Positions 1-7,350 of a stretch of DNA of 18,000 bases are shown one piece after another. The DNA is from an uncultured Collinsella sp. (GTDB lineage: Bacteria > Actinomycetota > Coriobacteriia > Coriobacteriales > Coriobacteriaceae). The stretch spans positions 1 through 18,000 of the forward strand of contig CABUBS010000016.1 in assembly GCA_902489855.1 (NCBI GenBank). Reading direction: 5' to 3'. The position numbers and the translations under genes are program-made. The notes below the pieces were generated by a model. It searched no databases. It saw only the letters and a list, made by a program, of their open reading frames with translations, and was not told the origin of the DNA. Numbering within the stretch: position 1 is the stretch's first letter; each line of letters begins with the position of its first letter.

Positions 1-1
1 T

Positions 2-532
2 ATGACGGACTCTTTTGAGCAGATTTCCGCACATAACGAGGAGCTGGCGCGTGATATTTTCGAGCGCGCGAGCTTTCGTGGTGTGACGGTTTCGACGGCT
101 GAATCTCTGACAGCTGGCATGATCGCCTCGACGATCGCCGATATCCCTGGTGCCTCGGCGGTGCTGCGTGGCGGTGCGGTGACCTACTGCGATGAGATTA
201 AGCATCGCGTGCTGGGTGTTGAGCAGGAGACGCTCGACCGCTACACTGCGGTGTCGCACCAGACTGCGCGCGAGATGGCGTCGGGTTCGCTGGAGCTGTA
301 CCAGAGCGATATTGCAGTGAGCGCAACGGGTTATGCCGGCCCCGGCGGTGGTACTGAGGACGATCCGGCGGGCACTTTCTATATTGGCTGGGCGCATCGT
401 TCCGCCGATGGGGGCGTGCCGGTCGTGGACTCTGTGCGCTGCCACTATGAGGGTGACCGTTCGTGTGTTCGTGCCCATGCGGTCACGGAGGCATTGGGTC
501 GCATTGCCCTTGTGCTCAATTCTATGGAATAG
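2..532 (+). CDS. cinA: CinA C-terminal family protein (PncC-type nicotinamide-nucleotide amidohydrolase)
   Basis: This 176-residue protein matches the stand-alone C-terminal domain of CinA (PncC), which deamidates nicotinamide mononucleotide to nicotinate mononucleotide in pyridine nucleotide recycling in the cytoplasm. The family signatures are visible: STAESLTAG at residues 31-39 (catalytic Ser/Thr region) and ATGYAGPGGGT at 108-118. The length fits a stand-alone PncC (about 160-170 residues) rather than full CinA (about 415). The ATG at position 2 is a plausible start because the protein begins just before the usual first helix. No upstream sequence is available to show a ribosome binding site, so a longer protein cannot be excluded. 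It lies directly upstream of recA, as cinA does in many bacteria, but a hairpin and a separate SOS promoter divide the two. The PncC role is known for the family; activity here is inferred. Confidence 0.85.
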   Translation: MTDSFEQISAHNEELARDIFERASFRGVTVSTAESLTAGMIASTIADIPGASAVLRGGAVTYCDEIKHRVLGVEQETLDRYTAVSHQTAREMASGSLELYQSDIAVSATGYAGPGGGTEDDPAGTFYIGWAHRSADGGVPVVDSVRCHYEGDRSCVRAHAVTEALGRIALVLNSME

Positions 533-539
533 ACGTGTT

Positions 540-563
540 TTAAGGGGCCTCCGAGCCCCTTAA
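540..563 (+). terminator. Hairpin after cinA, probable weak terminator
   Basis: TTAAGGGGC at 540-548 pairs perfectly with GCCCCTTAA at 555-563 around a 6-nt loop, eight bases after the cinA stop codon. No clean T-run follows (TTGTGG), so termination may be inefficient or the hairpin may act as a 3'-end stabiliser. Confidence 0.55.
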
Positions 564-638
564 TTGTGGAGATGGGGACCTTAGGCTCATTTGGCGTTTG
601 TGCTGGTTGTAGATGTATTTTTGCCTGCCTTGTTCATA

Positions 639-698
639 TTTGGTCCTTTGTGGTCAAGCATTTGGTCAGTGTTTGGTCGGCGTTTGGTTGGGTTTTGG
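639..698 (+). repeat. Helically phased TTTGG repeats upstream of recA
   Basis: TTTGGTC or a close variant occurs at 639, 661, 672 and 683 (last base T), and TTTGG again at 694. The last four are spaced exactly 11 bp apart and the first is 22 bp before the second; a relaxed copy (TGTGGTC) lies at 649. The array ends about 35 bp before the recA promoter -35 element. The phasing puts the motif on one face of the helix, which suggests cooperative protein binding or curvature, but no known binding protein is recognised. Confidence 0.5.
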
Positions 699-730
699 AA
701 AGACCGCCTGCATATGATTGGCCTGAACGG

Positions 731-759
731 TTGACCACGAACAGCCGTTCGTTTATTAT
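731..759 (+). promoter_or_regulatory. recA promoter (sigma-70 type)
   Basis: TTGACC at 731-736 and TATTAT at 754-759 are separated by exactly 17 bp, a near-consensus housekeeping promoter. The predicted transcription start near 766 gives a leader of about 24 nt before the recA ATG at 790. The LexA box sits inside the spacer, so bound LexA would occlude RNA polymerase. Confidence 0.85.
738..751 (+). promoter_or_regulatory. LexA (SOS) box in the recA promoter
   Basis: CGAAC-AGCC-GTTCG is a perfect palindrome fitting the Gram-positive/actinobacterial SOS operator CGAAC-N4-GTTCG. It lies between the -35 and -10 elements. Three related boxes occur next to lexA in this same window, which supports the assignment. 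Confidence 0.93.
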
Positions 760-789
760 CGATGCAGGTTGTTAAGAGGAGGGCTATTC

Positions 790-1938
790 ATGGCCAAGAA
801 TTCAGGTCCCGTACGTACCGTTCATGCTCGCACGACGGGTAAAGAGCGCGATGAGATGATCGCCACCACCAAGGCCGAGATCGAGAAGAAATTCGGCCAG
901 GGTTCCATCATGAGGTACGGCGACGGTGGTCCCGAGCTCGAGGTCGAGGCCATTCCCACGGGCGCCCTGGCCCTCGATGCCGCGCTGGGTATCGGCGGCG
1001 TGCCGCGCGGCCGAATCGTCGAGATCTACGGTCCCGAGTCCTCCGGTAAGACGACGCTTTCGCTCGAGATCTTGGCCGAGGCCCAGGCAATGGGTGGCGT
1101 TGTGGCATTTATCGATGCCGAGCACGCGCTCGATCCCACGTATGCCGCGCGCATCGGTGTGGATATCGACGAGGTGCTCATTTCCCAGCCCGATACGGGT
1201 GAGCAGGCGCTCGAAATCGTTGACATGCTTGTGCGTTCTGGTGCCATCGATGCCATCGTCGTCGACTCCGTCGCCGCGCTGACCCCGCGTGCCGAGATCG
1301 AGGGAGAAATCGGCGACACTACGGTCGGTCTTCAGGCTCGCCTGATGAGCCAGGCGCTCCGCAAGCTCGCCGGCTCGCTGTCCAAGTCCAACACGACGTG
1401 CATCTTCATTAACCAGCTGCGTGAGAAGATCGGCGTCATGTTCGGCAACCCCGAGACTACGACGGGCGGCCGCGCCCTTAAGTTCTTCTCTTCGGTTCGT
1501 ATCGACATTCGCCGCATCGACAGCATTAAGCTTAAGGACGAGGTTATCGGTAACCGCGTGCGCGCCAAGGTCGTTAAGAACAAGGTGGCGGCTCCGTTCC
1601 GTTCTGCTGAGTTCGACATCATATACGGTACGGGCATCTCTAAGGAGGGCTCGATTCTGGACATGGCTGTCGAGTGCGGCATCTGCAAGAAGATGGGCTC
1701 CTGGTTTGCCTATGGTGAGGACAAGCTCGGCAACGGTCGCGAGGCCGCCAAGGCGTTCCTGCGCGAACACCCCGATTGTGCCGACGAGATTGAGCATAAG
1801 GTCCGCCTTGCCTGCGGACTTGAGTTTGATGACGATGCTCCGTCCGAGGTCGAGCTGACCGATCAGCCTGCGCCTGAGGAGTTTGACGAGCTTTACGCCA
1901 TCGATGGTTCCGCCATGCTCGATGATGACGACGAGTAG
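790..1938 (+). CDS. recA: RecA recombinase
   Basis: RecA forms ATP-dependent filaments on single-stranded DNA, carries out strand exchange in homologous recombination, and triggers LexA self-cleavage. The 382-residue protein has the Walker A loop GPESSGKTT (residues 81-89), the VVDSVAALTP segment, the L2-region motif GNPETTTGGRALKFFSS and an acidic C-terminal tail ending DDDDE. The ATG at 790 is chosen because AGGAGG (777-782) sits 7 nt upstream; an in-frame TTG at 769 has no such site and would lie only a few bases after the predicted transcription start. An SOS box overlaps the promoter, so damage induction is expected. recX follows after 11 bp. Identification is very secure. Confidence 0.98.
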   Translation: MAKNSGPVRTVHARTTGKERDEMIATTKAEIEKKFGQGSIMRYGDGGPELEVEAIPTGALALDAALGIGGVPRGRIVEIYGPESSGKTTLSLEILAEAQAMGGVVAFIDAEHALDPTYAARIGVDIDEVLISQPDTGEQALEIVDMLVRSGAIDAIVVDSVAALTPRAEIEGEIGDTTVGLQARLMSQALRKLAGSLSKSNTTCIFINQLREKIGVMFGNPETTTGGRALKFFSSVRIDIRRIDSIKLKDEVIGNRVRAKVVKNKVAAPFRSAEFDIIYGTGISKEGSILDMAVECGICKKMGSWFAYGEDKLGNGREAAKAFLREHPDCADEIEHKVRLACGLEFDDDAPSEVELTDQPAPEEFDELYAIDGSAMLDDDDE

Positions 1939-1949
1939 CGGTTACGCTC

Positions 1950-2642
1950 ATGTCGTATACGGTGACCGAGGCCACGGCCGTCTTTCCCGATAAGAAGGCG
2001 GCCTCCTCGTTCTCGAGCGGGTATGCGTCCAAAAAGCCTTGCGCACATATCGATTGTGAGCTTGAGGGCGGTTTTGAGCGGTCCATTTGGATTCCCGTGC
2101 GGGTCGCGCGGCTGTATGTCAAAAACCGCCCCGATCTTCCCTGTGATTGGGACAACTTTCGTGAGGCGGTGCAGCTCATCGAGCGTAAATGTGCACTTAC
2201 CATGGTGACCGAGATGTTATCGCGCCGCGACCATGCGACGGGTGAGGTCCGTGACAAGTTGGCTCGCTACGGCTTTCGCCAGCCCGCGATTGATTTCGCC
2301 GTCGAGCGCGCCACCGAGTATCGCTTTTTAGACGAGAACCGCTTTTGCTCGTACTTTATCGAGGAACGCAAGCGGCGCGGTTGGGGACAGCGCAAAATCG
2401 AGACCGAGCTCAAGCGACGTCATGTTGTGCTCGATGACATTCCCGGTTATCCCGAGGATTATTTTGCCGTCGAAGACGATTTGGCGCGCGCGTCAGCCCT
2501 GCTCGCCAAGCGGCGTGTTCCAGAGACGCGCGGATTCGAAAAACTGGTTCGGTTTTTGATGGGCAAGGGCTTCTCGTATCACATCGCCGCCGATGCCGTT
2601 AAGGCACGTCTCGATGCCGAATGCGAGGAATGTGCACTTTAG
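1950..2642 (+). CDS. recX: RecX family regulator of RecA
   Basis: RecX caps or disassembles RecA filaments and limits RecA activity. The 230-residue product carries the tandem three-helix RecX repeats in the second half, including SRRDHATGEVRDKLARYGF, LDENRFCSYFIEERKRRGWGQRKIETELKRR and a last repeat near VRFLMGKGFSYHIAADAV. The N-terminal part of about 85 residues is less conserved and includes a cysteine pair region (CAHIDC). It begins 11 bp after the recA stop with no recognisable ribosome binding site, so it is probably translated by coupling to recA and co-induced by SOS. The ATG at 1950 is the first in frame after recA; a later start cannot be excluded. Position next to recA is the classic arrangement. 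Confidence 0.9.
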   Translation: MSYTVTEATAVFPDKKAASSFSSGYASKKPCAHIDCELEGGFERSIWIPVRVARLYVKNRPDLPCDWDNFREAVQLIERKCALTMVTEMLSRRDHATGEVRDKLARYGFRQPAIDFAVERATEYRFLDENRFCSYFIEERKRRGWGQRKIETELKRRHVVLDDIPGYPEDYFAVEDDLARASALLAKRRVPETRGFEKLVRFLMGKGFSYHIAADAVKARLDAECEECAL

Positions 2643-2656
2643 GCGTATGCGTTTTG

Positions 2657-2699
2657 TGGCCCCGCCGTTCACCGCGTTTTAGCCGCCGTACTGGGGCCA
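2657..2699 (+). terminator. Possible terminator after recX
   Basis: TGGCCCC (2657-2663) pairs with GGGGCCA (2693-2699) across a long 29-nt loop, followed by TTTATTT. The stem is short for the loop size, so this is only a candidate end for the recA-recX transcript. It lies immediately upstream of the rny promoter. Confidence 0.4.
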
Positions 2700-2704
2700 T
2701 TTAT

Positions 2705-2733
2705 TTGACAGTTGTTGTGGTTCAACGTACGAT
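2705..2733 (+). promoter_or_regulatory. rny promoter with flanking dyad
   Basis: TTGACA (2705-2710), a 17-bp spacer and TACGAT (2728-2733) form a strong housekeeping promoter. A 7-bp inverted repeat, TGACAGT at 2706-2712 and ACTGTCA at 2738-2744, brackets the promoter; its left arm overlaps the -35 box and its right arm falls near the expected start of transcription. This could be an operator. The predicted leader to rny is about 160 nt. Confidence 0.75.
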
Positions 2734-2762
2734 AAACACTGTCATTTGCTTTGTGATATGTG

Positions 2763-2777
2763 CTCATCTGTGATGAG
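2763..2777 (+). promoter_or_regulatory. Small hairpin with T-rich tail in the rny leader
   Basis: CTCATC-TGT-GATGAG forms a 6-bp stem with a 3-nt loop and is followed by TTTGTTTATATGTTT. It could be a weak attenuator or an RNA-stability element early in the rny leader. Confidence 0.35.
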
Positions 2778-2838
2778 TTTGTTTATATGTTTATCTGTAT
2801 CCGACCCGCATAAGCTGCGCCCATATTACTCAAATGTC

Positions 2839-2864
2839 GCGAGCCGTTCATAAGGACGGTTCGC
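2839..2864 (+). promoter_or_regulatory. Terminator-like hairpin just upstream of rny
   Basis: GCGAGCCGTTC (2839-2849) pairs with GGACGGTTCGC (2854-2864) around the loop ATAA, an 11-bp stem with two G-U pairs, and is followed by TTTGTTGTG. It lies between the rny promoter and the rny ribosome binding site, so it could attenuate rny transcription or serve as an RNA processing or stability element. Confidence 0.5.
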
Positions 2865-2899
2865 TTTGTTGTGTAACGAATCCATAAAAAGGAGTGAGC

Positions 2900-4450
2900 A
2901 TGCCTATCATTGCAGCGCTCGTTGGCATCGTTTTGGGTGCCATCGCCGCCATTGCCTACATGCGCACCGCCAAGCAGGGTAGTCTTCACGAGGCCGACGA
3001 AAAGATCCAGTCGGCACACGCACAGGCTGAGTCCCTGATCGGTGATGCAAAGCGTCAGGCCGAGACCCTCAAAAAAGAGGCTCTGCTCGAGGCTAAAGAG
3101 GAGATCATCAAGAACAAGCAGGCCGCCGAGGCCGAGGACAAGCAGCGTAAGAGCGAGATTCGTACGCTCGAGAACCGCGTGATGCAGCGCGAGGAATCCC
3201 TCGATCGCCGCAACGACGCTCTCGACAAGCGCGAGCATCAGCTGTCCAGTCAGGCCGGTCAGGTCGAGAAGCGCTCCCGTGAGCTCGAGGAGCTCTGCGC
3301 AAAGCAGACCTCCGAGCTCGAGCGTATCGCCGACCTTACCCGCGAGGATGCCCACAAGGAGCTCCTCGATAAGGTTCGCGGCGAGGTCACCCACGAGGCC
3401 GCCACGATCATTCGCGAGTCCGAGCAGCAGGTTCGCGCCGAGTGCCACAAGACCGCCCAGGAGATTCTTTCCCTGGCGATTCAGCGCTGCGCTGCCGACC
3501 ACACTGCCGAGGTCACCGTTACCTCCGTGCACATTCCCTCTGATGACCTCAAGGGCCGTATCATCGGTCGCGAGGGTCGCAACATCCGCACCTTCGAGCA
3601 GGTTTCCGGCGTCAACCTCGTGATCGACGACACGCCCGAGACCGTCGTTCTTTCGAGCTTCGATCCGGTCCGTCGTGAGACCGCCCGTGTTGCTCTGGAG
3701 AACCTCATCGCCGACGGCCGCATTCACCCCGCCCGCATCGAGGAGATGTATCACAAGGCTGCCGACCTGGTTCAGCAGCGCGTGCGCGAGGCTGGCGAGC
3801 AAGCTGCATTCGATACCGGCATTCACGACCTGCACCCCGAGATCGTCAAGACCCTTGGTGCCCTGCGCTACCGTACCTCGTTTGGTCAGAACGTGCTTCA
3901 GCACTCCCTCGAAGTCTCTGACCTGTGCGGCGTGATGGCTTCCGAGCTTGGCCTGGACGTTGTGACCGCCAAGCGCGCCGGCCTGCTGCACGACCTGGGC
4001 AAGGCAATCGACCATGACGTCGAGGGGCCGCATGCCGTCATCGGCGCTGAGCTTGCCCGCCGTTATGGCGAGAAGCCCGTTATCGTCCACGCTATCGAGG
4101 CTCACCATGCCGATGTCGACCCCAACACGGTGCTCGATGTCCTGGTGCAGGCCGCCGATGCTGTCTCTGCCTCTCGCCCCGGTGCCCGTCGCGAGTCTGC
4201 CGAGAACTACATCAAGCGTCTTGAGAAGCTCGAGGAGATTGCCAACTCCCATGAAGGCGTCGAGCGTACCTATGCCATGCAGGCTGGTCGCGAGGTCCAC
4301 GTCATGGTTCAGCCGGACAAGATCTCCGATGCCCAGTCCACGGTCCTGGCTCACGATATCGCCCATCAGATCGAGGAAGAGATGGAGTATCCCGGTCAGG
4401 TGCGCGTCGTCGTGATTCGCGAGAGCCGCGCTGTCGATATCGCTAAATAA
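2900..4450 (+). CDS. rny: Ribonuclease Y
   Basis: RNase Y is a membrane-anchored endoribonuclease that starts mRNA decay. The 516-residue protein shows the full family layout: an N-terminal transmembrane segment (about residues 2-20), a long charged coiled coil (about 25-200), a KH RNA-binding domain with GRIIGREGRNIRTFE (from about residue 218), and an HD phosphohydrolase domain with LLHDLGKAID (His364-Asp365) and AHHAD. The length matches the usual 510-520. The ATG at 2900 is preferred over the in-frame GTG at 2894 because AAAAAGGAG (2885-2893) gives normal spacing only to the ATG. It has its own promoter and a structured leader. The next gene begins one base after its stop codon, so the two are co-transcribed. 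Confidence 0.96.
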   Translation: MPIIAALVGIVLGAIAAIAYMRTAKQGSLHEADEKIQSAHAQAESLIGDAKRQAETLKKEALLEAKEEIIKNKQAAEAEDKQRKSEIRTLENRVMQREESLDRRNDALDKREHQLSSQAGQVEKRSRELEELCAKQTSELERIADLTREDAHKELLDKVRGEVTHEAATIIRESEQQVRAECHKTAQEILSLAIQRCAADHTAEVTVTSVHIPSDDLKGRIIGREGRNIRTFEQVSGVNLVIDDTPETVVLSSFDPVRRETARVALENLIADGRIHPARIEEMYHKAADLVQQRVREAGEQAAFDTGIHDLHPEIVKTLGALRYRTSFGQNVLQHSLEVSDLCGVMASELGLDVVTAKRAGLLHDLGKAIDHDVEGPHAVIGAELARRYGEKPVIVHAIEAHHADVDPNTVLDVLVQAADAVSASRPGARRESAENYIKRLEKLEEIANSHEGVERTYAMQAGREVHVMVQPDKISDAQSTVLAHDIAHQIEEEMEYPGQVRVVVIRESRAVDIAK

Positions 4451-4451
4451 C

Positions 4452-5537
4452 ATGAGCGACGCGAACGAGCTCATCTCATTTATCGCGTCGATGTCGGGGG
4501 AGGGCAACCTTCGCGTCGAGGAGAACCTTGGCGAGGGGTATGTCCGCCTCCGCGTTTCGGAGGCCGAGCGGCGCCAGGCAAAGCACGACATTCAGCATGT
4601 CGAGGATATCGTCATCGAAATGCTCCGTAATGCTCGCGATGCCGGCGCCGACAAGGTCTATCTCGCCACGTCCAAGGAAGACGGCGTCCGCACGCTTGTC
4701 TTTCTGGATAACGGTTCGGGCGTTCCGAAGGATATGCAAGAGCGAATCTTCGATGCCCGCGTTACCTCCAAGCTCGAGAGCATGAAGATGGACCGTTGGG
4801 GCGTTCACGGTCGTGGCATGGCATTGTTTTCGATCAAGCAGAACACCGACGAGGCCCGTGTGGTCACGTCCGGTGTCGATCTTGGCTCGGCCTTTAAGGT
4901 GAGCGTTGCGGCCGACCGCCTCAGCGAGCGTGCCGATCAGTCCAGCTGGCCCCAGGCCGTCAAGGATGAGGATGGACGTTATGTCTGTGCTCGCGGTCCG
5001 CATAATATTATTCGCGCTGCTTGTGAGTTTGCGCTCGAGGAGTTGCGTGGTTGCGATGTCTATCTTGGTTCTCCGTCTGAGATTGCCGCGACCCTTTATG
5101 CTCAGGCGTCAAGTCGGCTCGATACGTCGCGTCTCCTGTTCATTGATGACGAGAGCGAGCTTCCGGTTGTCGATCGTTTAGGCCTTGCCTCTGATGCCGA
5201 GGACTTTATCCGTATCTGTTCGGGTTTGGGTCTTGAGATGTCCGAGCGCACGGCCCATCGCATTTTGGCAGGGCAGATTAAACCCGTTCGCGGTGTGACC
5301 GCGCGTCTGCTGCGCGAGCGTGATTCGTCCTCGCATGCGCCGGCTCCTGTCGATCTTGCAAAGGATCGTCGCGGGCTACGTATTGCCAAGGATGACATGG
5401 CACAGTTTTCGCGTGCTGTGGAGCGTGACTTTAATGACCTTGCCGCCCGGTACTATCTCAACCTTTGCGGTGACCCAAAGATTCGTGTTTCGCGTGATCG
5501 AATCACTGTGACCTTCGATCTTGCCAAAGAGGAATAG
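4452..5537 (+). CDS. GHKL-fold ATP-binding protein encoded with rny and spoVS
   Basis: This 361-residue protein carries a GHKL (Bergerat) ATPase domain at about residues 30-160. The N-box is EMLRNARDAGA (Glu56, Asn60, Asp63), the G1 box is DNGSGVP (86-92), and the glycine-rich lid is GVHGRG (117-122). The stretch ARVTSKL (102-108) after G1 recalls the TSK segment of MutL and topoisomerase VI-B-like proteins. No histidine-kinase dimerisation domain, transmembrane segment or receiver is seen, so it is unlikely to be a classical sensor kinase. The C-terminal half (about 255-300: GLGLEMSERTAHRILAGQIKPV) could hold a helix-turn-helix. It starts one base after the rny stop and is followed by spoVS, suggesting a shared role with RNase Y or SpoVS. 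I do not recognise a characterised function. Confidence 0.75.
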   Translation: MSDANELISFIASMSGEGNLRVEENLGEGYVRLRVSEAERRQAKHDIQHVEDIVIEMLRNARDAGADKVYLATSKEDGVRTLVFLDNGSGVPKDMQERIFDARVTSKLESMKMDRWGVHGRGMALFSIKQNTDEARVVTSGVDLGSAFKVSVAADRLSERADQSSWPQAVKDEDGRYVCARGPHNIIRAACEFALEELRGCDVYLGSPSEIAATLYAQASSRLDTSRLLFIDDESELPVVDRLGLASDAEDFIRICSGLGLEMSERTAHRILAGQIKPVRGVTARLLRERDSSSHAPAPVDLAKDRRGLRIAKDDMAQFSRAVERDFNDLAARYYLNLCGDPKIRVSRDRITVTFDLAKEE

Positions 5538-5541
5538 TGCC

Positions 5542-5570
5542 TTTACCGAGTCCACTCGGTACGATACAGT
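5542..5570 (+). promoter_or_regulatory. Possible spoVS promoter with a dyad
   Basis: TACCGAG-TCCA-CTCGGTA (5544-5561) is a perfect 7-bp inverted repeat starting seven bases after the GHKL gene. It overlaps a possible promoter, TTTACC (5542-5547) and TACAGT (5565-5570) with 17-bp spacing. No T-run follows on either strand, so an operator fits better than a terminator. The -10 match is modest. Confidence 0.4.
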
Positions 5571-5611
5571 TATTGCAGTTAAAACGTACTTTTAAACGCA
5601 GGAGTTTCTTC

Positions 5612-5929
5612 ATGGATTGCCTGAAGGTATCAAGCAAATCATCGCCCGCGTCCGTTGCCGGCGCCATCGCCGGCATGGTCAAGGATGGTGTGCCCGTCAA
5701 CATTCAGTGTGTCGGCGCCGGTGCGGTCAACCAGGCCATAAAGGCCGTGGCTATTGCGCGCGGTTTTTTGATTCCAACCGGGTTTGATATTTCCTGCGCG
5801 CCCGTGTTCTCCGACATCCTCATTAACGGGGAGTCGCGCACGGCCATCCGTCTTTCTATTTACGTTCACCAGATCAATCGAGCTGCTATGGATAACGTCG
5901 TCATGGATGATGTTAAGCCTGTGGCATAG
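5612..5929 (+). CDS. spoVS: Stage V sporulation protein S (SpoVS family)
   Basis: The 105-residue product closely follows the SpoVS family: LKVSSKSSPASVAGAIAGM, then VGAGAVNQAIKAVAIARGF, then DISCAPVFSDI and GESRTAIRLSIYV. SpoVS proteins are small, probably nucleic-acid-binding regulators with an Alba-like fold, needed for late sporulation in Bacillus but also present in non-sporulating bacteria. The ATG at 5612 has AGGAG (5600-5604) 7 nt upstream; the open frame extends further upstream but without a usable site. The protein is about 20 residues longer than typical SpoVS (about 86), through a C-terminal tail HQINRAAMDNVVMDDVKPVA. It lies 74 bp after the GHKL ATPase gene and 44 bp before miaB. 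Its role in an organism not expected to sporulate is unknown. Confidence 0.92.
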   Translation: MDCLKVSSKSSPASVAGAIAGMVKDGVPVNIQCVGAGAVNQAIKAVAIARGFLIPTGFDISCAPVFSDILINGESRTAIRLSIYVHQINRAAMDNVVMDDVKPVA

Positions 5930-5973
5930 CTTCTGCTTGCCTCGATTCGCCCCCCTCTCCATCGTTAGGACTT

Positions 5974-7350
5974 ATGCACATGGACCAGCGTTCCGTACGC
6001 GATATTCTTGCCGGTAAAACCTACTTTATCCGCACCTTTGGCTGCCAGATGAATCAGCACGACTCCGAGCGCGTGAGCGGTCTGCTCGATTCGTATGGTT
6101 GCCTCATGGCGCTCGATCCCGAGCATGCCGATATTGTTGTCTTCATGACATGCTGCGTGCGCGAGGCCGCCGATACTCGCCTGTACGGCCAGTGCAATTC
6201 CTGTAAAAGCCTGCCGCCTTCGCCTTCGGGCAAGCGTGTGGTTGCCGTTGGTGGTTGCATCGCGCAGCGCGATGGCGAGGGCCTGCTCACCAACGTCGAT
6301 AACGTCAATGTCATCTTTGGTACGCATTCCATCGCACATGTGGCAGAGCTCATTGCCGAGGCGTTCCTTGATGGCAAGCGTCATATCCGCACCAATGAGC
6401 ATGAGGATACGGATGCCATGAGCATGCCGTGGCATCGCGAGACCCAGTATCACGCTTGGGTGCCCATCATGACGGGCTGCAATAATTTCTGTACCTATTG
6501 CATCGTTCCGTACGTGCGCGGTCGCGAAAAGAGCCGCTCCTTCGAGGAGATTGTCGACGAGGTGACCGGTTTGGTGCGCCAGGGCGTGCGTGAGATTACG
6601 CTGCTGGGCCAAAACGTTAACTCATATGGTCGCGATCTGTTTGGCAAGCCGCGTTTTGCCGATTTGCTGCGTGCCGTGGGCGATACGGGTGTGGAGCGCA
6701 TCTTCTTTACGTCTTCGCATCCCAAGGATCTGCTGCCCGAGACCATCGACGCCATGGCCGAGACGCCTGCTGTTATGCCGCAGCTGCACCTGGCCGTCCA
6801 GTCAGGTTCGACGCGGATCCTCAAAGAGATGAATCGCCGTTATACACGCGAGGACTATCTGGGCCTGGTCGATCGCATTCGCAACCGCATGCCCGATATC
6901 GCGCTCTCGACTGACATTATCGTTGGCTTCCCGGGCGAGACTGAAGAAGACTTTGAGCAGACGCTTTCACTTGCCGAGACGGTCCGCTATGCCCAGGCCT
7001 ATACCTTCATCTATTCCAAGCGCGCCGGTACCCCGGCCGCAGAGATTGACGATCCTACGCCGCATGAGGTTATTCTCGGGCGTTTCAACCGCCTGGTTAA
7101 GGTTATCGAGACCACGGCACATGAGTATAACCAGGGCGAGCTTCATACTGTGGTTCCCGCGCTCATTGAGGGAACGAGTAAAAAGAACGATGCGGTCCTG
7201 CTGGGCAAGAGTCCCAAGAATCAGACCGTGCATGCGCCTATCCCCGAGGGTTACAGCATCGATCAGCTTGTTGGCAAGATCGTTGATGTTGACGTTGACG
7301 TTGCCAAGACCTGGTATTTGTCCGGTTCCGTTGTGGGCGAGCCGCGCTAA
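5974..7350 (+). CDS. miaB: tRNA-2-methylthio-N6-dimethylallyladenosine synthase MiaB
   Basis: MiaB is a radical-SAM enzyme that adds a methylthio group to i6A37 of tRNA. All domains are visible in the 458 residues. The N-terminal MTTase domain has its three cluster cysteines in FGCQMN, MTCCVREAA and VGGCIAQRD. The radical SAM motif is CNNFCTYC, followed by IVPYVRGREKSR. The C-terminal TRAM domain contains the EGTSKKN and GKIVDVDV stretches. Two ATGs compete: 5974 and 5980; AGGA at 5967-5970 is better spaced (9 nt) for 5980, so the protein may lack the first two residues. The gene ends in TAATG, overlapping miaA, the enzyme that makes its substrate. Confidence 0.96.
   Translation: MHMDQRSVRDILAGKTYFIRTFGCQMNQHDSERVSGLLDSYGCLMALDPEHADIVVFMTCCVREAADTRLYGQCNSCKSLPPSPSGKRVVAVGGCIAQRDGEGLLTNVDNVNVIFGTHSIAHVAELIAEAFLDGKRHIRTNEHEDTDAMSMPWHRETQYHAWVPIMTGCNNFCTYCIVPYVRGREKSRSFEEIVDEVTGLVRQGVREITLLGQNVNSYGRDLFGKPRFADLLRAVGDTGVERIFFTSSHPKDLLPETIDAMAETPAVMPQLHLAVQSGSTRILKEMNRRYTREDYLGLVDRIRNRMPDIALSTDIIVGFPGETEEDFEQTLSLAETVRYAQAYTFIYSKRAGTPAAEIDDPTPHEVILGRFNRLVKVIETTAHEYNQGELHTVVPALIEGTSKKNDAVLLGKSPKNQTVHAPIPEGYSIDQLVGKIVDVDVDVAKTWYLSGSVVGEPR

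Noticed and set aside
639..698. TTTGG repeats as a CRISPR array or tandem satellite
   Set aside because: The unit is only 5-7 bp, with 4-bp gaps and no spacers; it fits phased promoter-upstream sites better.
2783..4591. A long open frame on the minus strand across rny (602 codons), and a similar one across recA (802-1797)
   Set aside because: Both mirror highly biased codon use of the secure + strand genes; they show no known family, have no suitable ribosome binding site and would run opposite to rny and recA.
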